From Siderastrea radians (taxonomy: Eukaryota > Cnidaria > Anthozoa > Scleractinia > Rhizangiidae), in NCBI GenBank assembly GCA_964017195.1, contig OZ024896.1, positions 34,492,807 through 34,556,806 on the forward strand: a stretch of DNA of 64,000 nt, in the 5' to 3' direction. Both the position numbers and the translations under genes were made by a program. Below are positions 1-11,308 of this stretch, in pieces. The notes under the pieces are model-generated. The model did no database searches. It was not told the DNA's origin and saw nothing but the letters and a program-made list of their open reading frames with translations. Each line of letters begins with the position of its first letter. The first letter of the stretch is position 1.

Positions 1-1249
1 AAACTTTTTCTCCTTCTCTTTAGTTTTACGTAGAAATAGTATAAGCCCAAAACAATGCAAGAATAGATTGAAGGAATGTTTTAGTTCATTCTTTGTGTGT
101 CTTCAGTAAATAAAATCCTCTAAATTGAGCTCACCCAAACTACTACTTTTCATTTCATTCATTTCATTGTTCAATTTTTGGCAACACTGGTTCGCGATTT
201 TGTTTTTGTCAGCGCGAGCCTGAATTGCCCAGATTTTTTATTTCATATTATAATGGAAGTAGGGCCAAACTTTATCACAGTGTTTATTTCAATTCGCTAT
301 TAGACATACCAAGACCCATTTTAAGCCTCTAAAGTTTACCAATGTTTGCCTTTTTCCGAAGTGCGCAAAATGGCTTTGTTTCAAAGAACCACCAAACCAC
401 AGAAATAAAGCAAAACTCCCTGCAATTCCTATTGATAGAAAGTAGAAGAGTATTGCTATCATTTAAAATTAAAATTGTTTTCTGGCGTTGCAAATTGTTT
501 AAAAGCAAGCGCTTTCAATTTGTTTAATTTTAAGCCTGATTATTGCGTAATAAATTAAGCAAAACCGTTTTTCCGAATTTCCCGAAAACAATAGAATTCC
601 AGAAGGTTTAAGTAATATTTTCGAAGATAGCTCCCCAAAAGTGTTCTTCTGGCAAGTTATCAGAATTTTCGATTTTTTGAGCTTGTCCGCCGATTCTCGA
701 TATTTACAGTCAGAGCCTCTTAAAAGTGTGACCATTTGAATAAAAGCCACCGAGCAGTACCACAGCAGCCTGTGGTGCTGTTTGTATTTGATATTCAGGA
801 AAATAAAATTTGGATTCTTATCCTAGTATGAGTTTGGGGACTATTTGGAGCGAAATCCGGTTTGAAGGGGTTATGTCGCCACGTCACGAGGATTTTGCTA
901 TTTTGGGTCAATTCTGTGCTAAAATTATAACCCAGTGATTTTTGCTCATACACAAACTGCTCCTGTAAATCTATGAGGAAGATGTCAAATAAATTTTATC
1001 GGGGAGAGCTAACCATAATAATTTTTTGGTGCTTTTTGAGAACATGGGATTTTTTTTAGTTTCAATCCATTTCCATCCTTGCCGTCGGTGGCAACAGAAA
1101 ACAGTTTCAGTGCCGTAAGATAGTCTTAAATAACAAAGCAAGACCCTTATTTTTGGAATTCAATTGATGCCGACACTTTCTGGCTTTTTAAAAAGATACT
1201 AAAATAGCGTGACATAGCCCCTTTTATCGTTTTGTTATTGTCATTGTAG
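1..1249. other. AT-rich flank or intron upstream of the first visible LDLR-like exon
   Basis: No coding exon can be supported here. The first visible exon at 1250 starts in the middle of an LDLa repeat, so this stretch should be intron carrying, or leading back to, the exon with the first half of that repeat. A candidate ending near 1114 before GTAAGA encodes FQC in one frame, but its splice phase does not fit exon 1250. Nothing else is seen. Confidence 0.5.
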
Positions 1250-1575
1250 GCCGAGAAGGTGTTTGCCTGACGCATGGAAGTGTGATGGAGACACGGATTG
1301 TCCTGACGGCTCAGATGAAACTGGCTGTTCTACTAACAAGACCTCTAAGTGCGAAAGCAGAGAATTTCAGTGTGAGGATGGTACATGCATCCACCATACA
1401 TGGCGCTGCGATGGAGAAACGGACTGTAGTGACAAGTCGGATGAACAGAACTGCACGTCTTTACCTTCATGTGCGGTAGATGAATTTCAATGTGGCACCA
1501 GCGAGTGTATTCTGAAAACCAAGAAATGCGATGGAGTAGTGGATTGTAAGGATCAATCGGACGAAAACGAGTGCT
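1250..1575 (+). CDS. LDLR-like gene, exon with LDLa repeats (half repeat plus two complete repeats)
   Basis: Internal exon of an LDL-receptor-family protein. It follows an AG acceptor at 1248-1249 and ends before the donor GTGAGT at 1576. The first base completes a split codon; the last base starts one (phase 1). It encodes the second half of an LDLa module (RRCLPDAWKCDGDTDC, then the calcium-cage PDGSDE) and two full six-cysteine LDLa modules with EFQC, WRCDG and KSDEQNC, then EFQC, KKCDG and QSDENEC. LDLa modules bind extracellular ligands in a calcium-dependent way through their Asp/Glu cage. The missing first half must be on an upstream exon. Frame and phase match the next exon at 2057. 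An open frame continues past the donor but loses LDLa character at once. Confidence 0.9.
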
Positions 1576-1793
1576 GTGAGTTTTCTTCTTTGGATAATTT
1601 TTATTGATACTTTCAGTTGCCGTTAAAAACTTTGCTTTTCCAGTAGTCGGTCATCATATAAAAGGAAAAATAACGCCCCATAATAACACGAGTTTTTAAA
1701 ACAGGCGTTATTTTGATCAGCGGGATCAAAACTAAAACCACGCTTGAGCAACGTTGCATTCATAAAGGCGTTCTAGTGGCCGATTATTTAATA

Positions 1794-1913
1794 GCCTGCC
1801 CAGCAAGCGTTTCCGTAGGTTTTTTGCGTCCGTTCGAGGCATTGGCATTATTCGCTTTAGCCCCAATTTTCGCGCGACCAAGAAGCCCTACGGAAACGCT
1901 TGCTACGCAGGCT
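1794..1913. repeat. Short foldback (MITE-like) element
   Basis: The ends are inverted copies: AGCAAGCGTTTCCGTAGG near 1802 faces its reverse complement near 1886-1903, and both termini carry GCCTGC/GCAGGC. The centre holds an AATTTTCGCG motif that recurs in the foldback at 31.6 kb, so the two are probably related non-autonomous elements. It lies in the intron between the exons at 1250 and 2057. Confidence 0.6.
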
Positions 1914-2056
1914 TATTATTTAAACGAGGTCGAATTCAAACCTGATTTAAGAGCAAAATTACTCATAGGAAGGCCAGTCTAAGTTGCTAATTGTCTTTTT
2001 AGTCTTTGCTACACGCCTTCGAATACTTTATCTTCAATTTTTCTGGTTGTGTTTAG

Positions 2057-2173
2057 ATGACAGCTTGTGTGGATCAAGTAAATATATCTGTGGCAATGGA
2101 CGGTGTATTGATCTGATCAAGAGATGTGATGGAGTGAAGGATTGTTTGAATGGTTCTGATGAGCAAGGCTGTG
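2057..2173 (+). CDS. LDLR-like gene, exon with one LDLa repeat
   Basis: Exon bounded by acceptor GTTTAG (ends 2056) and donor GTATGT (2174). It is phase 1 on both sides, 117 bases. It encodes one complete LDLa module: SLCGSSKYICGNGRC, RCDGVKDC and NGSDEQGC, with all six cysteines and the acidic calcium-binding SDE. The one-module-per-symmetrical-exon layout is typical of LDLR/LRP genes. Continuing the frame beyond the donor gives a stop within two codons, which supports the splice site. It joins in phase to the EGF exon at 2911. Confidence 0.9.
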
Positions 2174-2264
2174 GTATGTAATTAGGTCATGCCATTCTTA
2201 TTGTCCATGTATGGTGTCAGTGAGAGGCGATCAACAATGGACTTATGGACTTATAATTCCTTCG

Positions 2265-2695
2265 TTCATTCAATCATCCATCCATCCATCCATCCATCCA
2301 CCCGTCCGTCCGTCCATCCATCCATCCGTCCATCCAACCATCCATCCAACCATCCATCCAACCATTCATTCATTCATTCATTCATTCATTCATTCATTCA
2401 TTCATTCATTCATTCATTCATTCATTCATTCAGTCAGTCAGTCAGTCAGTCAGTCATTCATTCATTATTTCAGTCATTCATTCATTTGTTCGTTCATTCA
2501 TTCGTTCTTTCGTTCATTCACTTATCAATCCATCCATCCATCCATCCATCAATTCTTTTCATTCATTTATTCATTCATTCATTCATTCGTTTTTCCTTTG
2601 TTAATTCATTTATCCACCCTTCTGTCCATTCCTTCCTTCCTTTCTTTCATCCTTCCTTTCTTGTTTATTCAATAATTCAATCAACTATTCATTCA
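2265..2695. repeat. Tetranucleotide microsatellite (CATC/CATT)n
   Basis: Long runs of CATC units grade into CATT units and a short CAGT run (about 2431-2455), then return to CATT/CATC. This low-complexity tract sits in the intron between the LDLa exon and the EGF exon. The His/Ser/Ile/Pro-rich ORFs it produces are translations of the microsatellite. Confidence 0.95.
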
Positions 2696-2910
2696 TAAGA
2701 GTTAGTGCTTGTTAAGAAGAAAATAGATTGGGTACATGTTTTTATTTTGGGGTTTATTTATTAATGTGTTGCATCGCTGTCCGGCTATATCTGTTGGTTT
2801 CAATCTAGCATACTTGTGGTTTAGACTTCGATATGGTTGTGGTTGCAATTGGCTGTTGATCAACTGTTCAGCATATAAAATGAGCCTAAAATTGTTGTTT
2901 TCTTTTGTAG

Positions 2911-3036
2911 AAATGGAAAAGTGTCAGATCCATGGAGAATGCAGTCAGCTTTGTTCAGTTGAAGAAGATGTTTACAAATGTTATTGTGATGGAGGTTATG
3001 TGTTGAACGAAGACAACAAAACATGTCGCGCTGAGG
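2911..3036 (+). CDS. LDLR-like gene, EGF-like exon
   Basis: Exon after acceptor TTTTGTAG (ends 2910) and before donor GTGAGA (3037), phase 1 at both ends. It encodes a six-cysteine EGF-like module: KCQIHGECSQLC, YKCYCDGGYVL and NKTC. The CSQLC and YKCYC spacing closely resembles the EGF module that precedes the beta-propeller in LDLR-type receptors. Only one such module is visible here; mammalian LDLR has two, so an EGF exon is either absent or not recognised. The next in-phase exon is 12.6 kb downstream at 15653, across an intron full of other elements. Confidence 0.88.
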
Positions 3037-5104
3037 GTGAGAAGCAATAAAAGAAGATTTAAGAACTGAATCTTTTCAAAACGTGAGGGTGGTTTGGATT
3101 AATTTGCATAAAATGTTGCGAACTTTTGCTTTGAATTTCACCAAGAATTTTTAATGGCTCGACGATCTATAGCAAACACTTAAAAGAGTGTTTCATCAGC
3201 TTTCCAAACATCTCAAAGTCCGTTCAAAAACACGGCCGCGCCTCGTTTTTCAACCTAGTTGTTGGTGTTCGGATATCCTGATGAAACACTCTTTCCCGTG
3301 TGTGATATATGACAAGAAGTTGTAGGGGGGGAGGGGGGGGGCTCAATTGACTGTGGGAAGTAACTGCCGCTGGTCCTCCTGAGCACGGACATAAAAGGGA
3401 AGTAGTTTAAATTATAGAGGTGGAGTTTGTTTGATTTCTGGTTCTGGACCAAATCAGCTGTCCATTGCTGTGTGTCCGTATCATAGAACTAGTGTCCATA
3501 CTTTCCTCTCTCAAGTATCAAGCGAATTATCGAATGTGAAGGCAGTAAGCAGTAGCTCGACTTGATTTTGAGTTCACCGAAGTCCTTTATTCGAAGAAAC
3601 ATTTTAAACTGGAGAGTCCCGCGCGAGACCATAATCTAACTTCATGTATTTCCAGCTGATCAAGTCAGGCTTTGGCCAACCGCGAACACACGAGAGATAC
3701 CTCTGGAGCCGAGGGTACCCCGAATATTTTATTATAGAGTGGAACTCCATCATTTTCACTACTAATCTGCCATAACAATGGCCTTGTTCGGTACATGATC
3801 GTCATAACAAAGTGATCGTAAGTCGGAATTTTCTTGTAAGGAGTGGTTTTGAGTTGAGTATCGAAAGTAATTCGCGTTTTGATTTGGTTCCGCTTTACAT
3901 CGCGCCACTTTTCAACGAATCAGAAGTAAAATCAAAACCAATCGCGACTTGCTCGCACGCGTCTTCCCGCGCTTGGCGCCGGTTACATGTATTTGCTTCG
4001 AGTTCTGATTGGTCATTGGGTAATTTGTGTTTGTTGCGATTGGCTTCGGTAAGTACTTTGATTTTGGTTTTGCGACACTTGATTGAAAAGCGCTCTATCG
4101 TTCAGTTTTGGTTCCTAAAAATTGTATCCCATATCTGAACTCAACGTCCCCGGGACAGTTTCCGATCCTTCCATTTCGTAATGCATCTATCAATGTTAAG
4201 CCTCAGGGTGGGAGGGGGGGGAGAAGGGGCAGGAAATTGACACACAAGGCCGTCCCCTGGGTAGGGACTTTGAACATGCATGGCGCCCTAGTTATTCGAC
4301 TTTCAGAGAAAAAGTTACACTAGGGGCTAAAATTTTACATTCATTAATTATCCGGGGGTAGGGAATTTGACTCTAACTCTCCTAAAAATGTCACATTCCC
4401 CGAGGTTAGCCCGCCTTATTCAAGTACAGTGCATGGTTCTTTAGAAGTTTTTTCTTCATCGTTCTATTTCGATTGTGTCTTACTTTTGGACACACGTTAA
4501 CTACCCTGCTTCCGGAGCCCTAATCCCGGTCCAAAAAAGGAAGGACAACCGACGAGAATTGGTGACGGATAAAATCTTTTATGAGCAGTGGATCTGTTTT
4601 CGGGATTTCTTAGTTGTTCTTTGAGGTTCGGAAACGTGATTTTTCAGACACTGTTCAGCCTATTTTACGATCCGACGGATGGGGTTTATTTACTTAATAC
4701 ACCTCGATTACGAAACCAATCAGTTTGGCTAAAACTAAAATATATGGAGGATATTACACGGCGGCGCGAAGATGTGAATTTTATTTTCGAGTGGTAAAAA
4801 CAATATTTTACAAAGGAGCGTAGCGAGTGAGTAAAATATTGTTGTTACCACGAGAAAATAAATTTCATATCCTTAAGCCGCCATGTAATTTTCTCTTTAT
4901 TATAAAGACAAGAGTATTTTCGCACAAACAACAGTGTAAAAGCGTGAAATGACGTCATCGATTTCCTCACTAGTGGGGATATAGAAAATATGCCACTCGA
5001 GTTCCGGATGTAGTTTCGTATGAACTTTACGGGTGGTCTATTTTCCACTAAAACACTCTTGTCTACATAATAACTTGTGGTATGTTATGATGCAGTATAT
5101 TCCT
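3037..5104. other. Intron sequence without a recognised gene
   Basis: First part of the 12.6-kb intron. It holds G-rich tracts near 3325-3350 and 4206-4226 and a foldback at 4744-4893. Between about 3860 and 4110 there are several TTTTGATTT and CGCGAC motifs in both orientations, which look like an old dispersed repeat. No protein-coding signal is convincing. Confidence 0.5.
4744..4893. repeat. Foldback element with ~65-bp arms
   Basis: The left arm (4744-4811) and right arm (4831-4893) are imperfect reverse complements and meet at CAATATTTTAC and GTAAAATATTG with about 19 bases between. Protein-like translations of the two arms resemble each other on opposite strands, which follows from the inverted repeat and does not indicate genes. 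Confidence 0.6.
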
Positions 5105-5253
5105 GGCCCGGTTTGTTCAAAGAGCGGATAACACTGTCCACCGGATAAATTGCTATCCAGTGGATAGTGTACTTTGTTTTGTTATCATTTATCCGCTGGA
5201 TCGCGATTTATCTCGGGGTGGATAGCGTTATCCACCCTTGGAACAACCGGGCC
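5105..5253. mobile_element. ~150-bp MITE with GGCCCGGTT termini
   Basis: The left end GGCCCGGTTTGTTCAAAG and the right end, read on the other strand as GGCCCGGTTGTTCCAAGG, form terminal inverted repeats. Several GGATAA/TTATCC motifs sit inside. It has no coding capacity. A fragment with a matching end lies in the LDLR-like intron near 16208-16230, showing a dispersed family. Confidence 0.7.
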
Positions 5254-5874
5254 CTGAAGTTTTGAATCCCCACAACAAGCGCAATTCGACATAAACAAAA
5301 CAGTTAATAGGACATACAATAAATTTATTCTGAAGAAAACTACTTCCACTTAAAACTAGATTTTTTTCTTAGTATTATTGTTAAACTTAAGTATTTTGTT
5401 ATCAGTACGATTTAACATAGAAATGTTGGGTATTGTTCGGTTACATTCGTCTAAGGTTCGGCATGGTTTCGGTTGTATTCATATAAAGCTCGGCATGGTT
5501 CGGATAACATTCGTAATGTAATCGCCAGTGGTGATTGTTCCTTATCGTTGTTGTTTACTACTTAATATTCCTTAGTTACTTCTGTTATGCTAGGACGCGT
5601 TCTTAATCGCTATTCAGTTGTACGCTAAACGAACAGATATCCCGAAATTACAAACGGAATACACTTGACAGAGGTGAACTGAAAACCGTCACAGATTATC
5701 CCCGGTCGAACACAATTTCTCACTAAAATAAATTCCGAAAAGAAGACTATTTGCCTTTTCTGTGAAAACTGTAATTTGTTCATTGCGTTTTGATTTAATT
5801 ATGCCGTGTACTCCTATTTTGGAATAGCTTTCCAAAAGAATGCGCCCTCAGTGTTTAATTTCCTCAGCGGTCAA

Positions 5875-6906
5875 CACGGTGGGGCCAAACCACCCCCCAA
5901 AAGGGTCATGAAATGTCCCGTTTTTTGGTTAATTTTTAATAATTTTGTTACTTTTCATCATTTCTTTACCAAACTTGGTAATTTGATATGGGTCTTTGTG
6001 CCAAACAATTTGACATGAAGGGTGATGCCAAATGTCAAATTATGACGTCATAATTGGTGACGTCATATTATTCTCTAAAATAAAATTTTAGAATTTCTAA
6101 ATTTTTTCTGGTGTTTTAGAAAGAACACGTCAAGAGGAGTTGAATGCTGAAATCCGTTTGTCGATGTGATAAATAATGGATGAGATATGGCATTTTAGAT
6201 TTTGAAAATTTCACAGTCTAAAAATAGGGTCCCCCCCTTGTGTAATACGTTTGAATTTAAGTGTTGTTTTGTTGCGTCAACGACACCATTTAAGTTGCAG
6301 ATAAGATGTCTTAAATGACGGAAGCTAAATGAAAAAGAAAAACTCGGAAAATTTTTTTCCTGCCAGAGCTAGAGCCCCCAAACCAGTTTTGTGACGTAAT
6401 TAAGTGTCACGTGATCAATTATGCTCTTGCTAATATTATCGTTTTCAAGCCGAAAACTTAAAATCTAAAATGATACGATTTTTTGGAGCAACAAGAAGTC
6501 CATTTTACCAGATTATTAGCTTGCATGGAAAAAAACTGTACAAAATAGATCAACAGGGTTGTTTTTAGAAGAAAAGTATGGTTCCGGGGGGGACACTTTA
6601 AATGTCTTTAAATTGCCATAACTCAAGATACGTTTGTCTTAGCGAGGTACGGTTTTCAGCATTTTACTCCCCTTGCCAAGTTCTTTCAGATGACATAACT
6701 TTTTATTTCAAATTTGAAATTTTCAGTTAACTCGTTTTGTGACGTCAGCCATTATGACGTCACAATTTGGTTTTTTAAGTCATTCTCATACTTAAAATAA
6801 ATTGGGCGACAACCCAAGGTTTTTTGCCAAGTTTGGAAAAGAAATATGAAAAAGAAGCAAAATTAGTCTAAATGACCCATTTGGGGGGTGGTTTGGCCCC
6901 GCCGTG
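5875..6906. mobile_element. Non-autonomous DNA element, 1.03 kb, with 35-bp terminal inverted repeats
   Basis: The left terminus (5875-5909, starting CACGGTGGGGCCAAACC) and the right terminus (6872-6906, on the other strand starting CACGGCGGGGCCAAACC) match at 33 of 35 positions. The interior is AT-rich, holds several TGACGTCA palindromes (near 6042, 6059, 6741 and 6755), and has no transposase frame. I see no target duplication longer than AA. The LINE target site begins about 14 bases past the right end. Confidence 0.7.
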
Positions 6907-6935
6907 AAACTCTATACTGAAGAAACTACGAAGAA

Positions 6936-9900
6936 CTTTAGTGTGTTTTAATGTCAGGTATAGCACTATTTTTTCCTGTCAGCTTTTTGAGGAGCGGGGC
7001 ACGACTGAGGGAGTAATAATTAGAATCTCCTTCAGTGCTAACGTTATAACATTAATTCTGGACTTAGTCTTCTTTGTAAAATATGTTAAATTGTGTGTGT
7101 GTCTGTGTTTGTGTGGTGAAGTGTTAAACAGTAGGCCAATCTTTTACAATATTCTTTCACTTAAATTGAATTGCTTGTACGTCTTTTCTCTGATTATGGA
7201 CAGAAAAAATGAAAACTTCAAGGATGGTATCGGATGATTTTAAATTACTATCTTTAAATGTAAGAGGCCTAAGTAATTTTAAAAAAAGGCGAGCAGTGTT
7301 TACATGGTACAGGAAGCAAAAAGCAAGCATTATATTTCTTCAAGAAACGCATTCGACAATAGATAAAGAAAAACAATGGAAAGCTGAATGGGGCGCTCCA
7401 ATAGAATTTGCCCATGGGAGTAGCAATGCGAGAGGTGCTGCTATTCTGTTGCGTAACGGCTTTGATTGCAAAATAAAGCGAACGATTGTTGATCCCATGG
7501 GAAGATACATCGGCATAAACGCCGAAATTAAGGATGAAAATTATCTTCTGTTCAATGTTTACGCACCTAACAATGATAGTCAATCTGCAAAGTTTTATGA
7601 ACATATTGTTAATGTCATTAAAAAGGAAGATCAAATATACGAAGACAGAATAATTATTGGGGGCGATTTTAATTGTCCTTTAAACCCAAGCTTGGATAAA
7701 ATGGGAGGGCTTTTGACGACAAGAAAAAAGATTGTTGACCAAATAGAGAATATTCAAAATATATTTAATGTACATGACGTCTGGCGGATTAAACATCCAA
7801 ATCAAAAAAGCTTTACATGGTCACAAAAGTCCCCTTTCATTTTCTGTCGATTGGACTATTGGCTTATATCGGATTCTTTGCATGATATGGTAGCGAACGT
7901 AGATATTGTAGCAGCCATAAAAACGGATCATTCTGCTATAACATTACAATTGCACAAAATAGAAGAAGGTGTAAAAGGACCCGGTTTCTGGAAAATGAAC
8001 ACTTCCATGTTAAATGATGCTGCATATGTTGAAGAAGTGAAGAAAAAAATATTAATATGGAGAGAAGAGGCAAAAGAAATTTCAGACAAGAGGGTAATTT
8101 GGGACTGGATTAAATATAATGTCCGTTTATTTTCTATTGATTATTCTAAAGGACGTGCGAAAGCTAATAGGGAGGAGGAGGAAATGATGCAAAAGAAATA
8201 TCAAGATGCACAAGCTAAATTTGAACAAAATCCATGTGTAGAAACCAGAAAGGTACTGGAGGAATGTAAGATGGGGTTAGAAAGGCTCTATGATAAGAAA
8301 ACTGAAGGTATAATTGTGCGCTCGAGGGCAAGATGGCACGAGCATGGGGAAAAAAGTAACAAATATTTTTTAAATTTAGAAAAACGAAACCACATGAGAA
8401 AACATATTAGGAAGCTGTCTCTTAGCGGGGTGATTACAACAGACCATAAGCAGATATTGAACTCGGCTTCAGATTACTATAAAAATCTGTACAGTAGTAA
8501 GAGCAATTTAGGTCAACATGAATCGTTTGATTCTTTTTTTAAAAAACTGAATATCCCAAAGCTGAACGAAGAACAAAGAACAAGCTGTGAAGGACTTATA
8601 TCTAGGGAAGAGTGTAAGAAGGCAATTGAAATGTTCGAGAACGGTAAAACACCAGGAAATGATGGAATACCTATTGAATTTTATAAGAAATTATGGGATA
8701 CGTTAGCAGATCAACTGGTCGACGTTTTTAACTACTCGTTCCAGCTAGAGGAAATGACAACGTCACAAAGACAAGCAATTATTACCCTTATTGACAAGAA
8801 AGGAAAGGACAGATCCTACTTAGAAAACTGGAGACCAATCTCTTTGGTTAATGTAGATGCAAAAATTGCCTCCAAGGTCATTGCTAATAGAATAAAATGC
8901 TGTCTCCCAGACATTATTCACCATAACCAATCTGGCTTTATAAAAGATAGATTTATTGGAGAGACAGCTCGCTCAATACTTGACATCATAGACTACACAG
9001 AACGCTCTGAAGTGCCAGGAATGATGATATTCATTGACTTCGAAAAAGCATTTGACTCGATCGAGTGGTGTTTCCTTTATGAGTGCTTAGAAGCTTTTAA
9101 TTTTGGCCCGGAATTTATAAAATGGGTGAAAACGTTTTATAAAAATGTCTCTAGTTGCGTAATTAATAACGGTGTAAGCTCTCCTTTGTTCAAGTTGGAA
9201 AGAGGAGTAAGACAGGGAGATCCATTGTCACCTTACCTTTTTGTTGTTGCCATTGAAATTCTGGCTATTTCTATCAGATCGAATACCAAAATAAAGGGTA
9301 TTACAATTGGTGATAATGAAACAAAGCTGCTTGCCTATGCAGATGATATGACTGCATTGCTATCAGATATTACCTCTGCGAAGGAACTGTTAGACAGTCT
9401 TAACACTTTTGAAAAGTTTTCAGGTTTGAAAATGAATGTCTCTAAAACCAAAGCCATGTGGATCGGAACAATGAAGAATTCTGTAGAAAAACCTTTGGGT
9501 TTGGAATGGTGCACGACCGTTAAAAATTTAGGAGTACAATTTTCCTGTGATCAGAAAGTGGTATCTTCGCAAAATTTTCAGGAAAAGTTAGACAAAATTC
9601 AGAAAGTTATCAATATCTGGAACATGAGAGGCTTATCTTTATTTGGGCGAGTGACAATTATTAAAACTTTTTTGATACCTAAACTTTTGTACCTATCATC
9701 GATAATCCAAACCCCAATGGAAATCATAAAAAGGATGGAAAGAATGCTTTTTAAATTTCTATGGAAAGGACCAGACAAGGTCACGCGACATTCTGTTATA
9801 AATTCAGTTAAAAATGGGGGGTTGAACCTCATGGATATTGAAACCCAAATTAAAGCATTGAGACTCTCCTGGATTCCGCGCATTTTAGATAGTACTAGAA

Positions 9901-11308
9901 AAGGACCCTGGAAGTCGTATTTTAATCATTATTTGAAACCTTATGGAGGAACCTTTCTATTAAAATGCAATTATGAATTCAAGGATCTGACCACTTCACT
10001 AAACGGTTTTTATTCAGACTTGCTTCTTTGGTGGGAGGAGTTTAGAAATACATTTTCCGATAATAATTATGCACAAAGAATTGTTTGGAACAATAAAGAC
10101 ATTAAAATAGACAACAGATCAGTCTTTTATAAATCGTATTATGACAAAGGGATTGTTTTCGTACGTGACTTGATGTTTGAATCCGATAATAAGCAGTCTC
10201 ATGATTTTTATAAACAAAAGGGTCTTAAAACGGATTTCCTGACATGGACAGGTTTAAGACTATCAGTTCCGAAAGAACTCAGGTCGTGCGAACCGCTACC
10301 TGAAATTGACTTGGTAAATTTCAAACATAATAATATACAATTCGACGTCTACAGGGCTAAGTGTAAGCATTTCTATAAGCTGTTAATAACAGCTAAGGCT
10401 AAATTGCCTAATATGTCAAAGAAACTAATTTCGGATTTTGACATTTCAAACTCTTTGGAGGAAATATACTCACTTCCACAAACTGTCGCAAGCGAAACGT
10501 ATATTTGGTCCTTCCAGTACAGAGTGCTTAATTATATATTGTACACAAATGCAAAACTTTTCAAAATAGGTTTATCGTTGAATGATAAATGCACTTTCTG
10601 TGACTCTTCAAAAGAAGAGCTGCATCACCTCTTTTTTGAATGCTCCCATGTGCAAATCTTTTGGAAAACATTTTCCTCTTGGTGGTTTGAACTTGTTAAG
10701 GAAAACATTACTTTGACTTTAAAAGATATTATACTTGGGCTTATAAATAGGACCGATATTATAAACTATCTTATAATTCTCGGAAAACTGTGTATTTGGG
10801 AATGTAGAAAAGCTGGCATATATCCTGACTTTAATATTTTTCTTAAAAAAGTTAAAAATAAGTTTGAAACCGAGAAGTATATAGCAAACAAAAATGGGAC
10901 GTTTGCAAGTTTCAGGAAAAGATGGGAAGCAATTCTTGCTAAATTTCTATAGATATTGGTATTGTTTAGCCTTGTTCTCTTTATATAGAAAGATAAATGC
11001 ATATTTGTGCCTATTGTGTCTGTGTGTGTTTTCGTGTGACGGTTTTCGCTTTTGGTAATTTTTTAGTTGTTTGCAAAAAAAAAAATAAATAAATAAAAAT
11101 TGTTGTTTGCAATCAGAATCTGTAATTTACTTTTAACAATTATTAATTATGATATACCTGTAACACATATAAGACTGTAAACTGTATTAGAACTGGTATT
11201 GATGTAATATTGAAAATGTAATAGTAGGATAGGGATTACACAATATCTGTAAAAGCATTGAAAATAAAATAAAATAAAACCGTCAAAAAAAAAAAAAAGA
11301 AAAAAAAA
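6936..11308 (+). mobile_element. Full-length LINE retrotransposon, L1/Tx1-like, with perfect 15-bp target-site duplication
   Basis: The element lies between two identical copies of AGAAACTACGAAGAA at 6921-6935 and 11309-11323, the target-site duplication of target-primed reverse transcription. It comprises a ~270-bp 5' leader, one long ORF (7209-10952), a ~330-bp 3' UTR and an A-rich tail. The leader is too short for an ORF1, so the element is either a single-ORF type or lost ORF1 by 5' truncation. The exact duplication and open frame indicate a recent insertion. It sits in sense orientation in the LDLR-like intron. Confidence 0.93.
7209..10952 (+). CDS. LINE ORF2-type protein: AP endonuclease plus reverse transcriptase, 1247 aa
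   Basis: Uninterrupted ORF. The N-terminal apurinic/apyrimidinic-type endonuclease (about residues 10-245) shows SLNVRGL (Asn17), LQETH (Glu46), GGDFNCPLN (Asp153, Asn155), RLDYWL and TDHSAI (Asp240, His241), all expected active-site motifs that nick target DNA. The reverse transcriptase (about 480-790) shows WRPISLVNVDAKI, QSGFIKDR, FIDFEKAFDSIEW (catalytic Asp610), RGVRQGDPLSPYLF and AYADDMT (catalytic YADD at 710-713). Near the C-terminus a Cys-rich motif, CTFC (1128-1131) then LHHLFFEC (Cys1145), resembles the zinc-binding end of L1-type ORF2 proteins. All catalytic residues are present, so the copy may be competent. ATG at 7209 is used because it begins just before the endonuclease and is the first ATG in this frame. 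Confidence 0.93.
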   Translation: MKTSRMVSDDFKLLSLNVRGLSNFKKRRAVFTWYRKQKASIIFLQETHSTIDKEKQWKAEWGAPIEFAHGSSNARGAAILLRNGFDCKIKRTIVDPMGRYIGINAEIKDENYLLFNVYAPNNDSQSAKFYEHIVNVIKKEDQIYEDRIIIGGDFNCPLNPSLDKMGGLLTTRKKIVDQIENIQNIFNVHDVWRIKHPNQKSFTWSQKSPFIFCRLDYWLISDSLHDMVANVDIVAAIKTDHSAITLQLHKIEEGVKGPGFWKMNTSMLNDAAYVEEVKKKILIWREEAKEISDKRVIWDWIKYNVRLFSIDYSKGRAKANREEEEMMQKKYQDAQAKFEQNPCVETRKVLEECKMGLERLYDKKTEGIIVRSRARWHEHGEKSNKYFLNLEKRNHMRKHIRKLSLSGVITTDHKQILNSASDYYKNLYSSKSNLGQHESFDSFFKKLNIPKLNEEQRTSCEGLISREECKKAIEMFENGKTPGNDGIPIEFYKKLWDTLADQLVDVFNYSFQLEEMTTSQRQAIITLIDKKGKDRSYLENWRPISLVNVDAKIASKVIANRIKCCLPDIIHHNQSGFIKDRFIGETARSILDIIDYTERSEVPGMMIFIDFEKAFDSIEWCFLYECLEAFNFGPEFIKWVKTFYKNVSSCVINNGVSSPLFKLERGVRQGDPLSPYLFVVAIEILAISIRSNTKIKGITIGDNETKLLAYADDMTALLSDITSAKELLDSLNTFEKFSGLKMNVSKTKAMWIGTMKNSVEKPLGLEWCTTVKNLGVQFSCDQKVVSSQNFQEKLDKIQKVINIWNMRGLSLFGRVTIIKTFLIPKLLYLSSIIQTPMEIIKRMERMLFKFLWKGPDKVTRHSVINSVKNGGLNLMDIETQIKALRLSWIPRILDSTRKGPWKSYFNHYLKPYGGTFLLKCNYEFKDLTTSLNGFYSDLLLWWEEFRNTFSDNNYAQRIVWNNKDIKIDNRSVFYKSYYDKGIVFVRDLMFESDNKQSHDFYKQKGLKTDFLTWTGLRLSVPKELRSCEPLPEIDLVNFKHNNIQFDVYRAKCKHFYKLLITAKAKLPNMSKKLISDFDISNSLEEIYSLPQTVASETYIWSFQYRVLNYILYTNAKLFKIGLSLNDKCTFCDSSKEELHHLFFECSHVQIFWKTFSSWWFELVKENITLTLKDIILGLINRTDIINYLIILGKLCIWECRKAGIYPDFNIFLKKVKNKFETEKYIANKNGTFASFRKRWEAILAKFL

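Noticed and set aside
1081..1114. Possible upstream LDLa half-exon encoding KQFQC before GTAAGA
   Set aside because: Its phase (one base left over) does not join in frame to the exon at 1250, which needs two bases. No acceptor or earlier cysteine supports it.
2189..2698. 169- and 154-codon His/Ser/Ile-rich ORFs
   Set aside because: Direct translations of the CATC/CATT microsatellite in an intron.
4588..5048. Two facing ORFs with similar C-terminal residues (FIFEW and FIFSW)
   Set aside because: The similarity comes from the inverted repeat at 4744-4893, not from related proteins.
6941..7237. 98-codon frame before the LINE ORF, as a possible ORF1
   Set aside because: No RRM, zinc-knuckle or coiled-coil character, non-ATG start, and it overlaps the ORF2 start. 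It is better seen as 5' leader.
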